This document shows, piece by piece, positions 50,382 to 58,352 of a stretch of 64,000 nucleotides of DNA. The position numbers were made by a program, and so were the translations under genes. This DNA is from Nocardia nova. GTDB taxonomy: Bacteria; Actinomycetota; Actinomycetes; Mycobacteriales; Mycobacteriaceae. Location of the stretch: the NCBI RefSeq assembly GCF_002933465.1, contig NZ_PSZE01000028.1:1-64000 (forward strand), in the 5' to 3' direction. Position 1 is the stretch's first letter; each line of letters starts with the position of its first letter. The notes beneath the pieces are model-generated. The model was not told the DNA's origin. It did not search any database and worked only from the letters and a program-made list of their open reading frames with translations.

Positions 50382-50754
50382 TGTCGTATATCTCGAACCC
50401 GCTGCGTGTGAACGGTTTCCGAGTGCCGAAGTTCCCTCGGTCGCGTGGACGAATATGCGATACTCGGCGTTTTGTGAGCTACATCTCTTCTGCCGATTCG
50501 TGGCTATCGAATTGCCCCTGTGGCTGTTCGTGCCCCGATGTGCACTGCCGTTAGTGGCGTCCGGGCCGGTGGGGAGTGGTGTGGATAACTTCCGGTAGGT
50601 ACACCGCCGGACTTTCCGCTGGTCATCGACGTGGATGAGAGGCTGAGAAGTTGAGGGTTTTTTCTTGTAGGAGTCGTAACCGCTGGTTTGCAACTTACTC
50701 CGCAGTAGATACACTCTCGGTCGTTCGACCATTTCGAGAGGCGGATCACGTTCG
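50382..50754 (+). promoter_or_regulatory. 373-bp promoter region of the secreted hydrolase gene
   Basis: No gene is supported. The region is the least GC-rich of the window. Near its end TTGCAA (50688-50693) and TACACT (50710-50715), 16 bp apart, form a sigma-70-type promoter, giving a leader of about 30 nt that contains GAGAGGCGG before the ATG at 50755. A run of six T's lies at about 50658-50663. Confidence 0.6.
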
Positions 50755-52806
50755 ATGAAGTACGCGTTACGCGCCACAGTCGCCGCCGTCGCCGCTGCGG
50801 TGACCGTCCCGTTCTTCGCCACTCCGGCCCAGGCCGGACCCGTCGCGACCGGGCCGGACGGCGGTGCCGCCGGCGCCGCGTGGACCGCTACCGAGGACGG
50901 CCCGCAGCAGTATCCGAACATCCACATCGACTGGGATGTGCCGATCACCATGAGCGACGGCACGGTGCTGAAGGGCAATGTGTACCGGCCCGCCGATGCC
51001 GCCAGCCGTCCGATCGACACCCGCACGCCGGTCGTCGTGAACATGACGCCCTACACCAAACTGGTCTCGAATCTGGCCGACCACGCGGGCTCGGTTCCGG
51101 GGCTGTCCGACACGCTGCTGGGATTGTTCCGCCAAATCGATATGAGTGGCACCGCGCTGTCCGGGGTTACCGACCTGACCAAGGCCTTCGGCGGGGGCGA
51201 GCTCCGTAACTTCTCCGTCGATCGGCAGCTGATCAAGAGCGGTTATACCCAGGTCGTGGTCGATGTCCGTGGCACCGGCTTCTCGCAGGGCGAATGGGAT
51301 ATGTTGCGCCGGCGCGAGCAGCAGGACACCGTGGAGGTGATCGACTGGGCTTCGCGGCAACCGTGGTCGGACGGCAAGGTCGGGATGACCGGCATCTCCT
51401 ATTCGGGCATCAACCAGGTTCAGGTGGCGGAGAAGCAGCCGCCCGCGCTGAAGGCGATCTTCCCGGTAGTACCCGGCAGCGACCTGGTCGACGATGTTCT
51501 CGCCCCCGGCGGCGGCTTCGGGTTCAACTTCATTCCGCTCTGGCTCACCGCGATAAACACCCTCAAATGGGTGCCGGACGTCCAGTCGATCGTGACCGGA
51601 AAATTCGACACCACGTGGTTGAACGACCGGATCAACGATCCGTACACCTATATGGATGTGCTGCTGAGCGCCTACACCAACACCGATATGAACACCCTCG
51701 ATCCGCGGGTGAAGAACATGTTGAACGACATGTCCTCGGAACGGCAGGCGTGGATCGGTGATCCGGGCCGGATTCAGGTGCCGACCTTCGTCATCGGCGG
51801 GTGGCACGACCTGTTCACCTACTCCGAATCCAAGATCTACAACCAGATTCCGCTCCCGCCCGGGCAGAAGCAGCTGTTCATGGGCAACACCTACCACCTC
51901 AACTCGGGCAACGAGTACGGCAAGCCCGGTCTGCCGCCGCGGCTGGACGTACTGCAGCGCGCGTGGTTCGACAAGTGGCTCAAGGGAATCGACAACGGCA
52001 TCGACACCTACGGTCCGGTGACGCTGCGCGAACAGGGCGGCGGCTGGATCACCCAGGGCGGTTTCGGGCCGTCGGCGCCGGCCGAGGAGGCCGCGAAGTA
52101 CCGCCGCATGTACCTGTCCGGTGACCGCAGCGGTACCGCGAACAGCGTCTACGACGGCTCGCTGACCACCGAATTCACCGGTGCTCCGACGCGTCTGACG
52201 GTGGCGCCCGGGCTCACCACGCTGTGCTCCAACGATGCCGCGCAGGCGACCGCCGGTGTGCTCGCCGTCATCGACGGCTGCGGCAAGGACTCGCGCATCG
52301 CGGAAACCAACGCGCTCACCTTCACCAGCGCCCCGGTCACCGGGGAGACCACCATCTCGGGCCCGATCGCGATGCGGCTCAACACCGTTCAGGACGCCGC
52401 CGACGGGTATTGGGCGGTGACGGTCAACGACGTCGCGCCGGACGGGCAGTCGACCGTGCTGTCCTCGGGGCAACTGATGGCCTCGCTGCGTGAGGTCGAC
52501 GAGGCGAACAGCACTCGGTCCGAGAACGGCGACTACACCGACCCTCGGGCCTACACCTCGCTGGACAAGCGGCAGCAGACGGTTCCCGGTGAAGCGACCG
52601 AACTGAACATCGCACTGCCCGCCACCCGGGCTGTCCTCGCGCCCGGCCATCGCCTGCGGGTGGACGTGTTCGCCGGCAACTTCCCGAAGGGTCTGCCGAT
52701 CGCGCCGATGCTCGCCGACACCGGCCTGAAACCCGAACACCTGCAACTGGATCCGAATGTCCCGAGCTTCGTGAACATTCCGGTCGAGGGAGACTCCGGC
52801 TGGTGA
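50755..52806 (+). CDS. Secreted CocE/NonD-family hydrolase (X-Pro dipeptidyl-peptidase type)
   Basis: The 683-residue protein has a signal peptide (MKYALRATVAAVAAAVTVPFF, cleavage near AQA-GP). The catalytic domain carries TPYTKLVSNLADH, the nucleophile elbow GMTGISYSGINQVQVAE, and GGWHDLFTYSES. The C-terminal galactose-binding-like jelly-roll domain starts around residue 480 and contains LRVDVFAGNFPK. These enzymes hydrolyse esters or X-Pro peptides; the substrate is not clear. It has its own promoter and terminator and interrupts the conserved gpmA-senX3 spacing. Confidence 0.9.
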   Translation: MKYALRATVAAVAAAVTVPFFATPAQAGPVATGPDGGAAGAAWTATEDGPQQYPNIHIDWDVPITMSDGTVLKGNVYRPADAASRPIDTRTPVVVNMTPYTKLVSNLADHAGSVPGLSDTLLGLFRQIDMSGTALSGVTDLTKAFGGGELRNFSVDRQLIKSGYTQVVVDVRGTGFSQGEWDMLRRREQQDTVEVIDWASRQPWSDGKVGMTGISYSGINQVQVAEKQPPALKAIFPVVPGSDLVDDVLAPGGGFGFNFIPLWLTAINTLKWVPDVQSIVTGKFDTTWLNDRINDPYTYMDVLLSAYTNTDMNTLDPRVKNMLNDMSSERQAWIGDPGRIQVPTFVIGGWHDLFTYSESKIYNQIPLPPGQKQLFMGNTYHLNSGNEYGKPGLPPRLDVLQRAWFDKWLKGIDNGIDTYGPVTLREQGGGWITQGGFGPSAPAEEAAKYRRMYLSGDRSGTANSVYDGSLTTEFTGAPTRLTVAPGLTTLCSNDAAQATAGVLAVIDGCGKDSRIAETNALTFTSAPVTGETTISGPIAMRLNTVQDAADGYWAVTVNDVAPDGQSTVLSSGQLMASLREVDEANSTRSENGDYTDPRAYTSLDKRQQTVPGEATELNIALPATRAVLAPGHRLRVDVFAGNFPKGLPIAPMLADTGLKPEHLQLDPNVPSFVNIPVEGDSGW

Positions 52807-52828
52807 TCCGGTAGGGGGCTCCCCAACG

Positions 52829-52868
52829 GTCCCGGGTACGTACAACGGCGTACGTACCCGGGACTTTT
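52829..52868 (+). terminator. Terminator after the CocE-type hydrolase
   Basis: A perfect 14-bp stem (52829-52842 with 52851-52864) with an 8-nt loop is followed by TTTT (52865-52868), a canonical intrinsic terminator. Confidence 0.85.
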
Positions 52869-53185
52869 CGTCTCCGGCCGGCGCCCGCGGCGCGAGATTG
52901 AGGCACACATCACACCTGGGACGTGGCGCGGGCGAGTGGCGCGGCCGATCGACACGCCGGAGCTGTTCACGCGCGATTCGCGCCGACTCCAGATGCGCGG
53001 TGCCGCAAGGCAAACTGTTCGCGCGACCATTGCCGGGCGGCCGAAAACCGCCGGTCGGGGCCGATCCGACGCTCGGCCAACTTTGTGTGAACACCCGGCC
53101 AACGATCGCCGAATCAGCCGTGACCTGCGCGAAACTTCGTCAACCTGGGTTTGGAGTACGTGTCCGCGACCGTACGATTCTCTAT
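52869..53185. other. 317-bp region upstream of senX3
   Basis: No gene is supported, although several frames are open. TACGAT at 53173-53178 is the likely -10 box, ending 7 nt before the senX3 GTG. No repeated GTTCAC-type Pho/RegX3 box was found, only single TTCAC and GTGAAC words near 52965 and 53090. Confidence 0.5.
53173..53178 (+). promoter_or_regulatory. -10 box for leaderless senX3 mRNA
   Basis: TACGAT (TANNNT) ends 7 nt before the GTG at 53186; the intervening TCTCTAT cannot serve as a ribosome binding site. Confidence 0.55.
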
Positions 53186-54436
53186 GTGAGCGTTCCCCAG
53201 GCCGTGCTGCTTGCAGTCCTCGCGGCCGTAGTCGGTCTGGCCGTCGGTGGCCTGGTCATCCCGTACATGAACGCCCGGCAAGCCGAGCGTCGCGCGGCCG
53301 AATCCGGCCTGACCATGTCGCAGGTTTTGGATCTGATCGTGCTGGCCTCGGAGAGCGGCATCGCCGTGGTCGACGAATATCGCGACGTGGTGCTGGTCAA
53401 TCCGCGCGCCGAGGAACTGGGCCTGGTCCGCAACCGGTTGCTGGACGAACGCGCCTGGGCGGCGGTGGAGAAGGTGATCGCCACCGGTGAGGATGTCGAG
53501 TTCGACCAAACGCTGAAGAATCCGCTGCCCGGCCGCAACAGCATCGCCGTGCGCGGTGTGGCGCGCCCGCTCTCGCGCGGGGAATCGAACTTCGTCGTGC
53601 TGTTCGCCGACGACGATTCCGAACAGGCCCGCATGGAGGCCACCCGCCGCGATTTCGTCGCCAATGTCAGCCATGAGCTCAAGACCCCGGTCGGCGCGAT
53701 GAGTCTGCTCGCCGAGGCGATGCTGGAGTCGGCCGACGACCCGGATTCGGTGCGGCATTTCGGGCAGCGACTGGTCAGCGAATCGAACCGGATGGGCAAG
53801 ATGGTCACCGAGCTGATCGCGCTGTCGCGCCTGCAGGGGGCCGAGAAGCTGCCGCAGCTCGAGGCGGTCGACGTCGACACCGTGGTCAATGCCGCGATCG
53901 AACGGTCGCGTACCGCCGCCGAGGCCGCCGGAATCACCGTCAGCACCGATGCCAACAGCGGGCTGGAAATACTCGGCGACGAAACTCTGCTGGTGACGGC
54001 GCTGTCGAATCTGGTCGAGAACGCGATCAACTATTCGCCGAAGGGCTCGCACGTATCGGTGAGCCGGTCGCTGCGCAACGGCCACGTCAATATCGCCGTC
54101 ACCGATCGCGGTATCGGTATCGCCAAGGAAGACCAGGAACGGGTCTTCGAACGTTTCTTCCGCGCGGACAAGGCGCGTTCGCGCGCCACCGGCGGAACCG
54201 GACTCGGGCTGGCTATCGTCAAACACGTGGCCGCCAATCACAACGGGGAAATCACGTTGTGGAGCAAATTGGGTACCGGTTCCACGTTCACGCTGCGTAT
54301 TCCAGCGGTCGAATCAGGCAACCAGAATTCCGCCGCCCCGGCGGAGAGGAAGAGCCCCACCGCAATCGGGGTGGGCAAGAACGACGACGGTCCGCGCCGG
54401 CGGACCGGACAAAACGGTGTGGAGGCAACCCGATGA
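53186..54436 (+). CDS. senX3: Sensor histidine kinase SenX3
   Basis: The 416-residue kinase senses phosphate limitation with RegX3. Two N-terminal transmembrane helices are fused into one long hydrophobic stretch (PQAVLLAVLAAVVGLAVGGLVI), then a PAS-like domain (SGIAVVDEYRDVVLVNPRAEELGL). The phosphorylated histidine is in FVANVSHELKTPVGAM; the ATPase domain has NLVENAINYSP, DRGIGIAKED and GGTGLGLAIVKH. GTG 53186 gives the family length (Mtb 410 aa). The stop overlaps the regX3 start by 4 bp, unlike M. tuberculosis, where repeats separate the genes. Confidence 0.95.
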   Translation: MSVPQAVLLAVLAAVVGLAVGGLVIPYMNARQAERRAAESGLTMSQVLDLIVLASESGIAVVDEYRDVVLVNPRAEELGLVRNRLLDERAWAAVEKVIATGEDVEFDQTLKNPLPGRNSIAVRGVARPLSRGESNFVVLFADDDSEQARMEATRRDFVANVSHELKTPVGAMSLLAEAMLESADDPDSVRHFGQRLVSESNRMGKMVTELIALSRLQGAEKLPQLEAVDVDTVVNAAIERSRTAAEAAGITVSTDANSGLEILGDETLLVTALSNLVENAINYSPKGSHVSVSRSLRNGHVNIAVTDRGIGIAKEDQERVFERFFRADKARSRATGGTGLGLAIVKHVAANHNGEITLWSKLGTGSTFTLRIPAVESGNQNSAAPAERKSPTAIGVGKNDDGPRRRTGQNGVEATR

Positions 54437-55122
54437 CCAGTGTGTTGATCGTCGAGGACGAGGAGTCGCTGGCCGATCCGCTCGCGTTCCTGCTGCGCAA
54501 GGAGGGCTTCGAGGTCACGGTCGTGGGCGATGGGCCATCCGCGCTGTCGGAATTCGATCGCTCCGGTGCCGATATCGTCCTGCTGGATCTGATGCTGCCC
54601 GGGATGAGCGGCACCGACGTCTGCAAGCAGCTGCGCACCCGCAGCAGTGTGCCGGTGATCATGGTGACCGCCCGCGACAGTGAAATCGACAAGGTGGTCG
54701 GCCTGGAACTGGGCGCCGACGACTACGTCACCAAGCCGTACTCCTCACGTGAGCTGATCGCCCGCATCCGAGCGGTGCTGCGCCGCGGCGCCGGCGAGGA
54801 GATGGACGGATCCGGCGAGAGCGGCGTTCTCGAGGCCGGCCCGGTGCGCATGGACGTGGATCGCCACACCGTGCAGGTCAACGGCAAATCGGTGACGCTG
54901 CCGTTGAAGGAATTCGATCTGCTCGAGTACCTGCTGCGCAACTCCGGCCGAGTGCTGACTCGCGGCCAGCTGATCGACCGCGTATGGGGTGCCGATTACG
55001 TCGGCGACACCAAGACCCTCGACGTCCACGTCAAGCGGCTGCGTTCGAAGATCGAGGCCGATCCGGCCAAGCCCGAACATCTGGTCACCGTGCGCGGACT
55101 CGGGTACAAGCTCGAGGCCTGA
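54433..55122 (+). CDS. regX3: Response regulator RegX3
   Basis: The 229-residue OmpR-type regulator has a receiver domain with the phosphorylated Asp in DIVLLDLMLPGMSG, the acid pair in VEDEESL, and the conserved Lys in YVTKPYSSREL. The C-terminal winged helix contains LPLKEFDLLEYLLRNSGRVLTR and TLDVHVKRLRSKIE. It activates phosphate-scavenging and other genes when phosphorylated by SenX3. It starts within the senX3 stop (ATGA). A strong terminator follows. Confidence 0.97.
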   Translation: MTSVLIVEDEESLADPLAFLLRKEGFEVTVVGDGPSALSEFDRSGADIVLLDLMLPGMSGTDVCKQLRTRSSVPVIMVTARDSEIDKVVGLELGADDYVTKPYSSRELIARIRAVLRRGAGEEMDGSGESGVLEAGPVRMDVDRHTVQVNGKSVTLPLKEFDLLEYLLRNSGRVLTRGQLIDRVWGADYVGDTKTLDVHVKRLRSKIEADPAKPEHLVTVRGLGYKLEA

Positions 55123-55138
55123 TTCTCGCCGGCACGAG

Positions 55139-55172
55139 AAAGCCGCGAGGCCCGACGGCCTCGCGGCTTTTC
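55139..55172. terminator. Terminator between regX3 and the convergent small gene
   Basis: A perfect 14-bp stem (55139-55152 with 55157-55170) with a CGAC loop. It is rich in A on the left and T on the right (AAAG/CTTTT), so it can work in both directions between regX3 and the convergent secreted-protein gene. Confidence 0.85.
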
Positions 55173-55183
55173 CGACGGTTCTG

Positions 55184-55513
55184 CTAGACGACGTGCACCC
55201 AGGCGGTGCCGATCTGCGGCAGCTCCTGCTTCTGCAGCTGGAACCAGCCGAAGTCGTCACGCTGCCAGCAGTCGTCCAGCGGCGCGGTGTTGTCGTGGCA
55301 GGCGATCGGCTTGGAGGTGCCGTAGGGGCTCACGATGACCTGCTTGCCGTTGTCCTTGGCCGACAGCGCCGCCGGGTCGTTGTAGGCGACGAAATTGTCG
55401 TTCTGCAGCGAGTAGTGGGCCGGATCGGTGGCCGGGTCGGCGTGCGCGGCGGGAGCAAGGGTGAGGGCCGCACCGGCGGCGAGAGCTGCGGTAGCCAAGA
55501 ATTTCCTCATCAT
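55184..55513 (-). CDS. Small secreted protein of unknown function
   Basis: The 109-residue protein has a clear signal peptide (MMRKFLATAALAAGAALTLAPAAHA-DP), leaving a mature part of about 83 residues with a single cysteine pair (ACHDN and DDCWQRDD) likely to form a disulfide. Aromatic residues are frequent towards the end (DDFGWFQLQKQ, AWVHVV). No family was recognised. It is convergent with regX3 and shares its terminator. The exported DsbA/VKOR system could oxidise it. Confidence 0.75.
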   Translation of the reverse strand: MMRKFLATAALAAGAALTLAPAAHADPATDPAHYSLQNDNFVAYNDPAALSAKDNGKQVIVSPYGTSKPIACHDNTAPLDDCWQRDDFGWFQLQKQELPQIGTAWVHVV

Positions 55514-55576
55514 GACCTACACCTATCACGAGTATGTGAAGTGCGCATGGCGAGACGATGACCGTACAGAGATGCT

Positions 55577-56215
55577 TCACAATTCCCGTGACGCCGCCGC
55601 CGAAAGATATGCGCCGATTGCGGCGGCGGATTCCGCGAGCGCTTCCCGCACCGGCGCGTCGGCGGCCTTTTCGTCGGGCCCGACCATAGTGCCCAGCAAC
55701 GTAATTCGCCGGCACGCCGATTCGATTTCCACCGCGCCGACATATCCGAGCACCGCACGCAGCGAGGTGATCGCGCCTTCGCCACGGCCGGGCGCCGCCA
55801 CCGAAATCCAGGCCACGGGTTTCTCGTGCAGATCCGCGGTGCCGACGGTCCACTCCAGCAGATTCTTCAGACTGCCGGGGATGAGTCCCGCGTATTCGGG
55901 CGCGCAGAACACCACGGCATCGGCGGCCGCTAGTTGTTCACGCAGGGCCCGCACCGCCGGCGGTGCGGGCTGATCGCCGGGGACGAAGGCCGGAATCTCG
56001 ACCAACCCGGTGAACAATTCCGCCATGAGTGCCGGCGCGGCGATATCGGCGAAGGTGCGCAATGCGGCGGTGTTGGTGGAGCCCGGCCGGGTACTTCCGG
56101 AAATCAACAGGATCCGGGGTGCACCCGGGCGTGCTTCCGGCGCGGAATCGGTTTCCCCGGATTCGGGCTCGACACCGGAGGACTCGGATGCCGGCGTACC
56201 CGGCGCGCTACCCAT
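55577..56215 (-). CDS. NADPH-dependent FMN reductase
   Basis: The 212-residue flavodoxin-fold protein starts with about 30 disordered residues, then RILLISGSTRPGSTNTAALR, the FMN phosphate loop, and VVFCAPEYAGLIPGSLKNLLEW, the second flavin-binding segment. It reduces FMN or quinones with NAD(P)H. Only 24 bp separate it from the Rv0495c-like gene upstream on the same strand, so they probably form an operon. Confidence 0.9.
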   Translation of the reverse strand: MGSAPGTPASESSGVEPESGETDSAPEARPGAPRILLISGSTRPGSTNTAALRTFADIAAPALMAELFTGLVEIPAFVPGDQPAPPAVRALREQLAAADAVVFCAPEYAGLIPGSLKNLLEWTVGTADLHEKPVAWISVAAPGRGEGAITSLRAVLGYVGAVEIESACRRITLLGTMVGPDEKAADAPVREALAESAAAIGAYLSAAASREL

Positions 56216-56239
56216 GTCGGTACGAAATGGGTTGGCGGA

Positions 56240-57136
56240 TCAGATATTCCCGTCCGGGTCGGTTTCCGCTTTCTCGCGGGCGGCGGATGTGGCCGGATGT
56301 ACCGCGATCAGGCCCAGTCCTTCGCGGCGGCGGCAGTGTCGGGCCAGTTCGTCGTAGGCCGGCTGCCCGATCAATTCGATCAGTTCGGGCGCGTAGGACT
56401 GCCAGACCGGGCGGCTGCCGACATGCGCGTCGGGCGAACCCGAGCAGTACCAGTGCAGATCCAGGCCACCCGGGCCCCAGCCGCGCCGATCGTATTCGGT
56501 GATGGTGGTGCGCAGGATCTGTTCGCCGTCGGGCCGGTCGACCCAGTCCTGGGTGCGCCGGATCGGCAACTGCCAGCACACCTCGGGCTTCACCGTCAGC
56601 GGCTCGATGCCCTTGCGCAAGGCCATCGTGTGCAGGGCGCACCCGATGCCGCCGGCGAAACCCGGGCGGTTGAGGAAGATGCAGGCGCCCTCGTAGCGAC
56701 GGGTGCGGATGGCCGGCTCGTCGTCGAGTTCGTCCTCTTCCAGATACAGCTTCTTGCGCACCTTGCCGTCGCGACCGCGCGCCTCGTCCATCAGCTGCCA
56801 GTCCTGCGGCGTGAGCATCTTCACGGCCTTGGCCAGCTTCTTGCGATCGTCGTCGTCGCAGAGGAACGCGCCGTGCGAGCAGCAGCCGTCGTCCGGGCGG
56901 CCCTCGATGATGCCCTGGCAGGCGGGCGTGCCGAAGACGCAGGTCCAGCGCGACAGCAGCCAGGTGAGATCGGCCGCGATCAGATGCTCGGTATTTGCCG
57001 GATCGACGAATTCGATCCACTCCCGCGGGAAGTCGAGATCGACCTCCGGCGTCGGATCGATCTTCGCAGCTGGTCGCGGCCCGGTCGGCGCCGTGTCCGG
57101 CGAGACGGGGGTGGGCGCGGATGCTCCTGCGGTCAC
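56240..57136 (-). CDS. Cysteine-rich conserved protein (Rv0495c-like)
   Basis: The 298-residue protein matches Rv0495c throughout (Mtb 296 aa). Its hallmark is a set of conserved cysteines: TCVFGTPACQG, GCCSHGAFLC, GACIFLNRPGFAGGIGCALH, PEVCWQLPI and HWYCSG. The spacing suggests a metal or Fe-S centre, as in YkgJ/DUF3109-type proteins; that is inference. The frame is open to 57322, but codons before 57136 have poor GC at third positions. GTG 57136 has TAGCGT ending 8 nt upstream, so a leaderless start is chosen. It diverges from ppx. Confidence 0.88.
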   Translation of the reverse strand: MTAGASAPTPVSPDTAPTGPRPAAKIDPTPEVDLDFPREWIEFVDPANTEHLIAADLTWLLSRWTCVFGTPACQGIIEGRPDDGCCSHGAFLCDDDDRKKLAKAVKMLTPQDWQLMDEARGRDGKVRKKLYLEEDELDDEPAIRTRRYEGACIFLNRPGFAGGIGCALHTMALRKGIEPLTVKPEVCWQLPIRRTQDWVDRPDGEQILRTTITEYDRRGWGPGGLDLHWYCSGSPDAHVGSRPVWQSYAPELIELIGQPAYDELARHCRRREGLGLIAVHPATSAAREKAETDPDGNI

Positions 57137-57144
57137 ATCGCCAG

Positions 57145-57150
57145 ACGCTA
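57145..57150 (-). promoter_or_regulatory. -10 box for leaderless Rv0495c-like mRNA
   Basis: On the minus strand TAGCGT ends 8 nt before the GTG at 57136. It is the same hexamer as before DUF2505 copy 2 (37377-37382). Confidence 0.5.
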
Positions 57151-57235
57151 ACAGCTTTGCCGCTCGAGCCCCAGTTCCGGGCTGGTGTGGTGAGGGGAGT
57201 TCCGATTCGTCCTCCGGTGCCTCCATCGACACCGG

Positions 57236-57241
57236 TACCGT
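57236..57241 (+). promoter_or_regulatory. -10 box for leaderless ppx mRNA
   Basis: TACCGT ends 6 nt before the GTG at 57248, with ATTCAT between and no ribosome binding site. The same hexamer serves murB. Confidence 0.5.
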
Positions 57242-57247
57242 ATTCAT

Positions 57248-58243
57248 GTGCGGCTCGGTGTTCTCGATGTGGGAAGTAATACCGTCCACCTGCTCGTGGT
57301 GGACGCGCATCGGGGTGGGCACCCGATGCCGATGAGCTCGACGAAGGCCACCTTGCGGCTGTCGGAGAATATGGACGACGCGGGCTGCATCACGCCCGAG
57401 GGCGCGGCCAAGCTCACCAAGACGATCACCGAATTCGCCAGCATCGCAAAGACTTCCGGCTGCGTGGAGCTGATGCCGTTCGCGACCTCGGCGCTGCGGG
57501 AGGCGGCCAATTCCGATGACGTGCTGGCCCAGATCCGCTCACACGCGGGTGTCGATCTGCGGGTGCTCTCTGGTGTCGACGAGGCCCGGCTGACGTTCCT
57601 GGCGGTGCGGCGCTGGTACGGGTGGAGCGCGGGACGCATCCTCAATCTCGACATCGGCGGCGGATCGCTCGAGATGAGCAACGGCTGCGACGAGGCGCCC
57701 GACGCGGCGTTGTCGCTACAGTTGGGTGCGGGCCGGCTGACCAGAGACTGGCTGAACGGCGATCCCCCAGGTAAGCGCCGGGTGGCGGTGTTGCGGGACT
57801 GGCTCGACGCCGAGTTGGTGATACCGGCCAAACAACTGCTCGCGGTCGGGCGCCCGGATCTGGCGGTGGGCACCTCGAAAACCTTCCGCTCGCTGGCCCG
57901 GCTGACCGGAGCCGCCCCTTCGGCCGCGGGACCGCGCGTGCGGCGTAGTCTCACCAGTTCCGGTCTGCGGCAGTTGATCGCATTCATCTCTCGGATGACC
58001 GCCGCCGATCGCGCAGAATTGGAAGGTGTCAGTTCCGATCGGTCCCAGCAATTGGTGGCCGGCGCGCTGGTAGCGGAGGCGAGTATGCGGGCTTTGTCCC
58101 TCGATACGCTCGAAATCTGCCCGTGGGCGCTGCGCGAAGGGCTGATCCTGCGCAAACTGGATACCGACCTGGGCAGCGACTCGGGTCCGGGTAGTACTCG
58201 GCCCATCGGAGTGCCGGGCCCGACCGAGGCCGTATCGGGATGA
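57248..58243 (+). CDS. ppx: Ppx/GppA-family exopolyphosphatase
   Basis: The 331-residue protein has the ASKHA phosphate loops LGVLDVGSNTVHLLVVDA and NLDIGGGSLEMS and the catalytic Glu in PFATSALREAAN, as in Rv0496 (Ppx1), which removes terminal phosphate from short polyphosphate and affects (p)ppGpp levels. Length fits the short two-domain form. GTG 57248 lacks a ribosome binding site; TACCGT at 57236-57241 supports a leaderless start. Its partner in polyphosphate turnover, PPK2, lies at 19346-20194. Confidence 0.93.
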   Translation: MRLGVLDVGSNTVHLLVVDAHRGGHPMPMSSTKATLRLSENMDDAGCITPEGAAKLTKTITEFASIAKTSGCVELMPFATSALREAANSDDVLAQIRSHAGVDLRVLSGVDEARLTFLAVRRWYGWSAGRILNLDIGGGSLEMSNGCDEAPDAALSLQLGAGRLTRDWLNGDPPGKRRVAVLRDWLDAELVIPAKQLLAVGRPDLAVGTSKTFRSLARLTGAAPSAAGPRVRRSLTSSGLRQLIAFISRMTAADRAELEGVSSDRSQQLVAGALVAEASMRALSLDTLEICPWALREGLILRKLDTDLGSDSGPGSTRPIGVPGPTEAVSG

Positions 58244-58352
58244 TCGATGCGGGAAGCGGTCAATCGGAAAGGACCCGTCGTGAACGGCAGGAGCGGAGGC
58301 GGCAGCCCGACGTCACCGCGCCGCGACCCGTTCACGACCGAAAGGAGCCGGC

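Noticed and set aside
52869..53185. RegX3/Pho box before senX3
   Set aside because: Only isolated TTCAC and GTGAAC words occur; no direct repeat with correct spacing.
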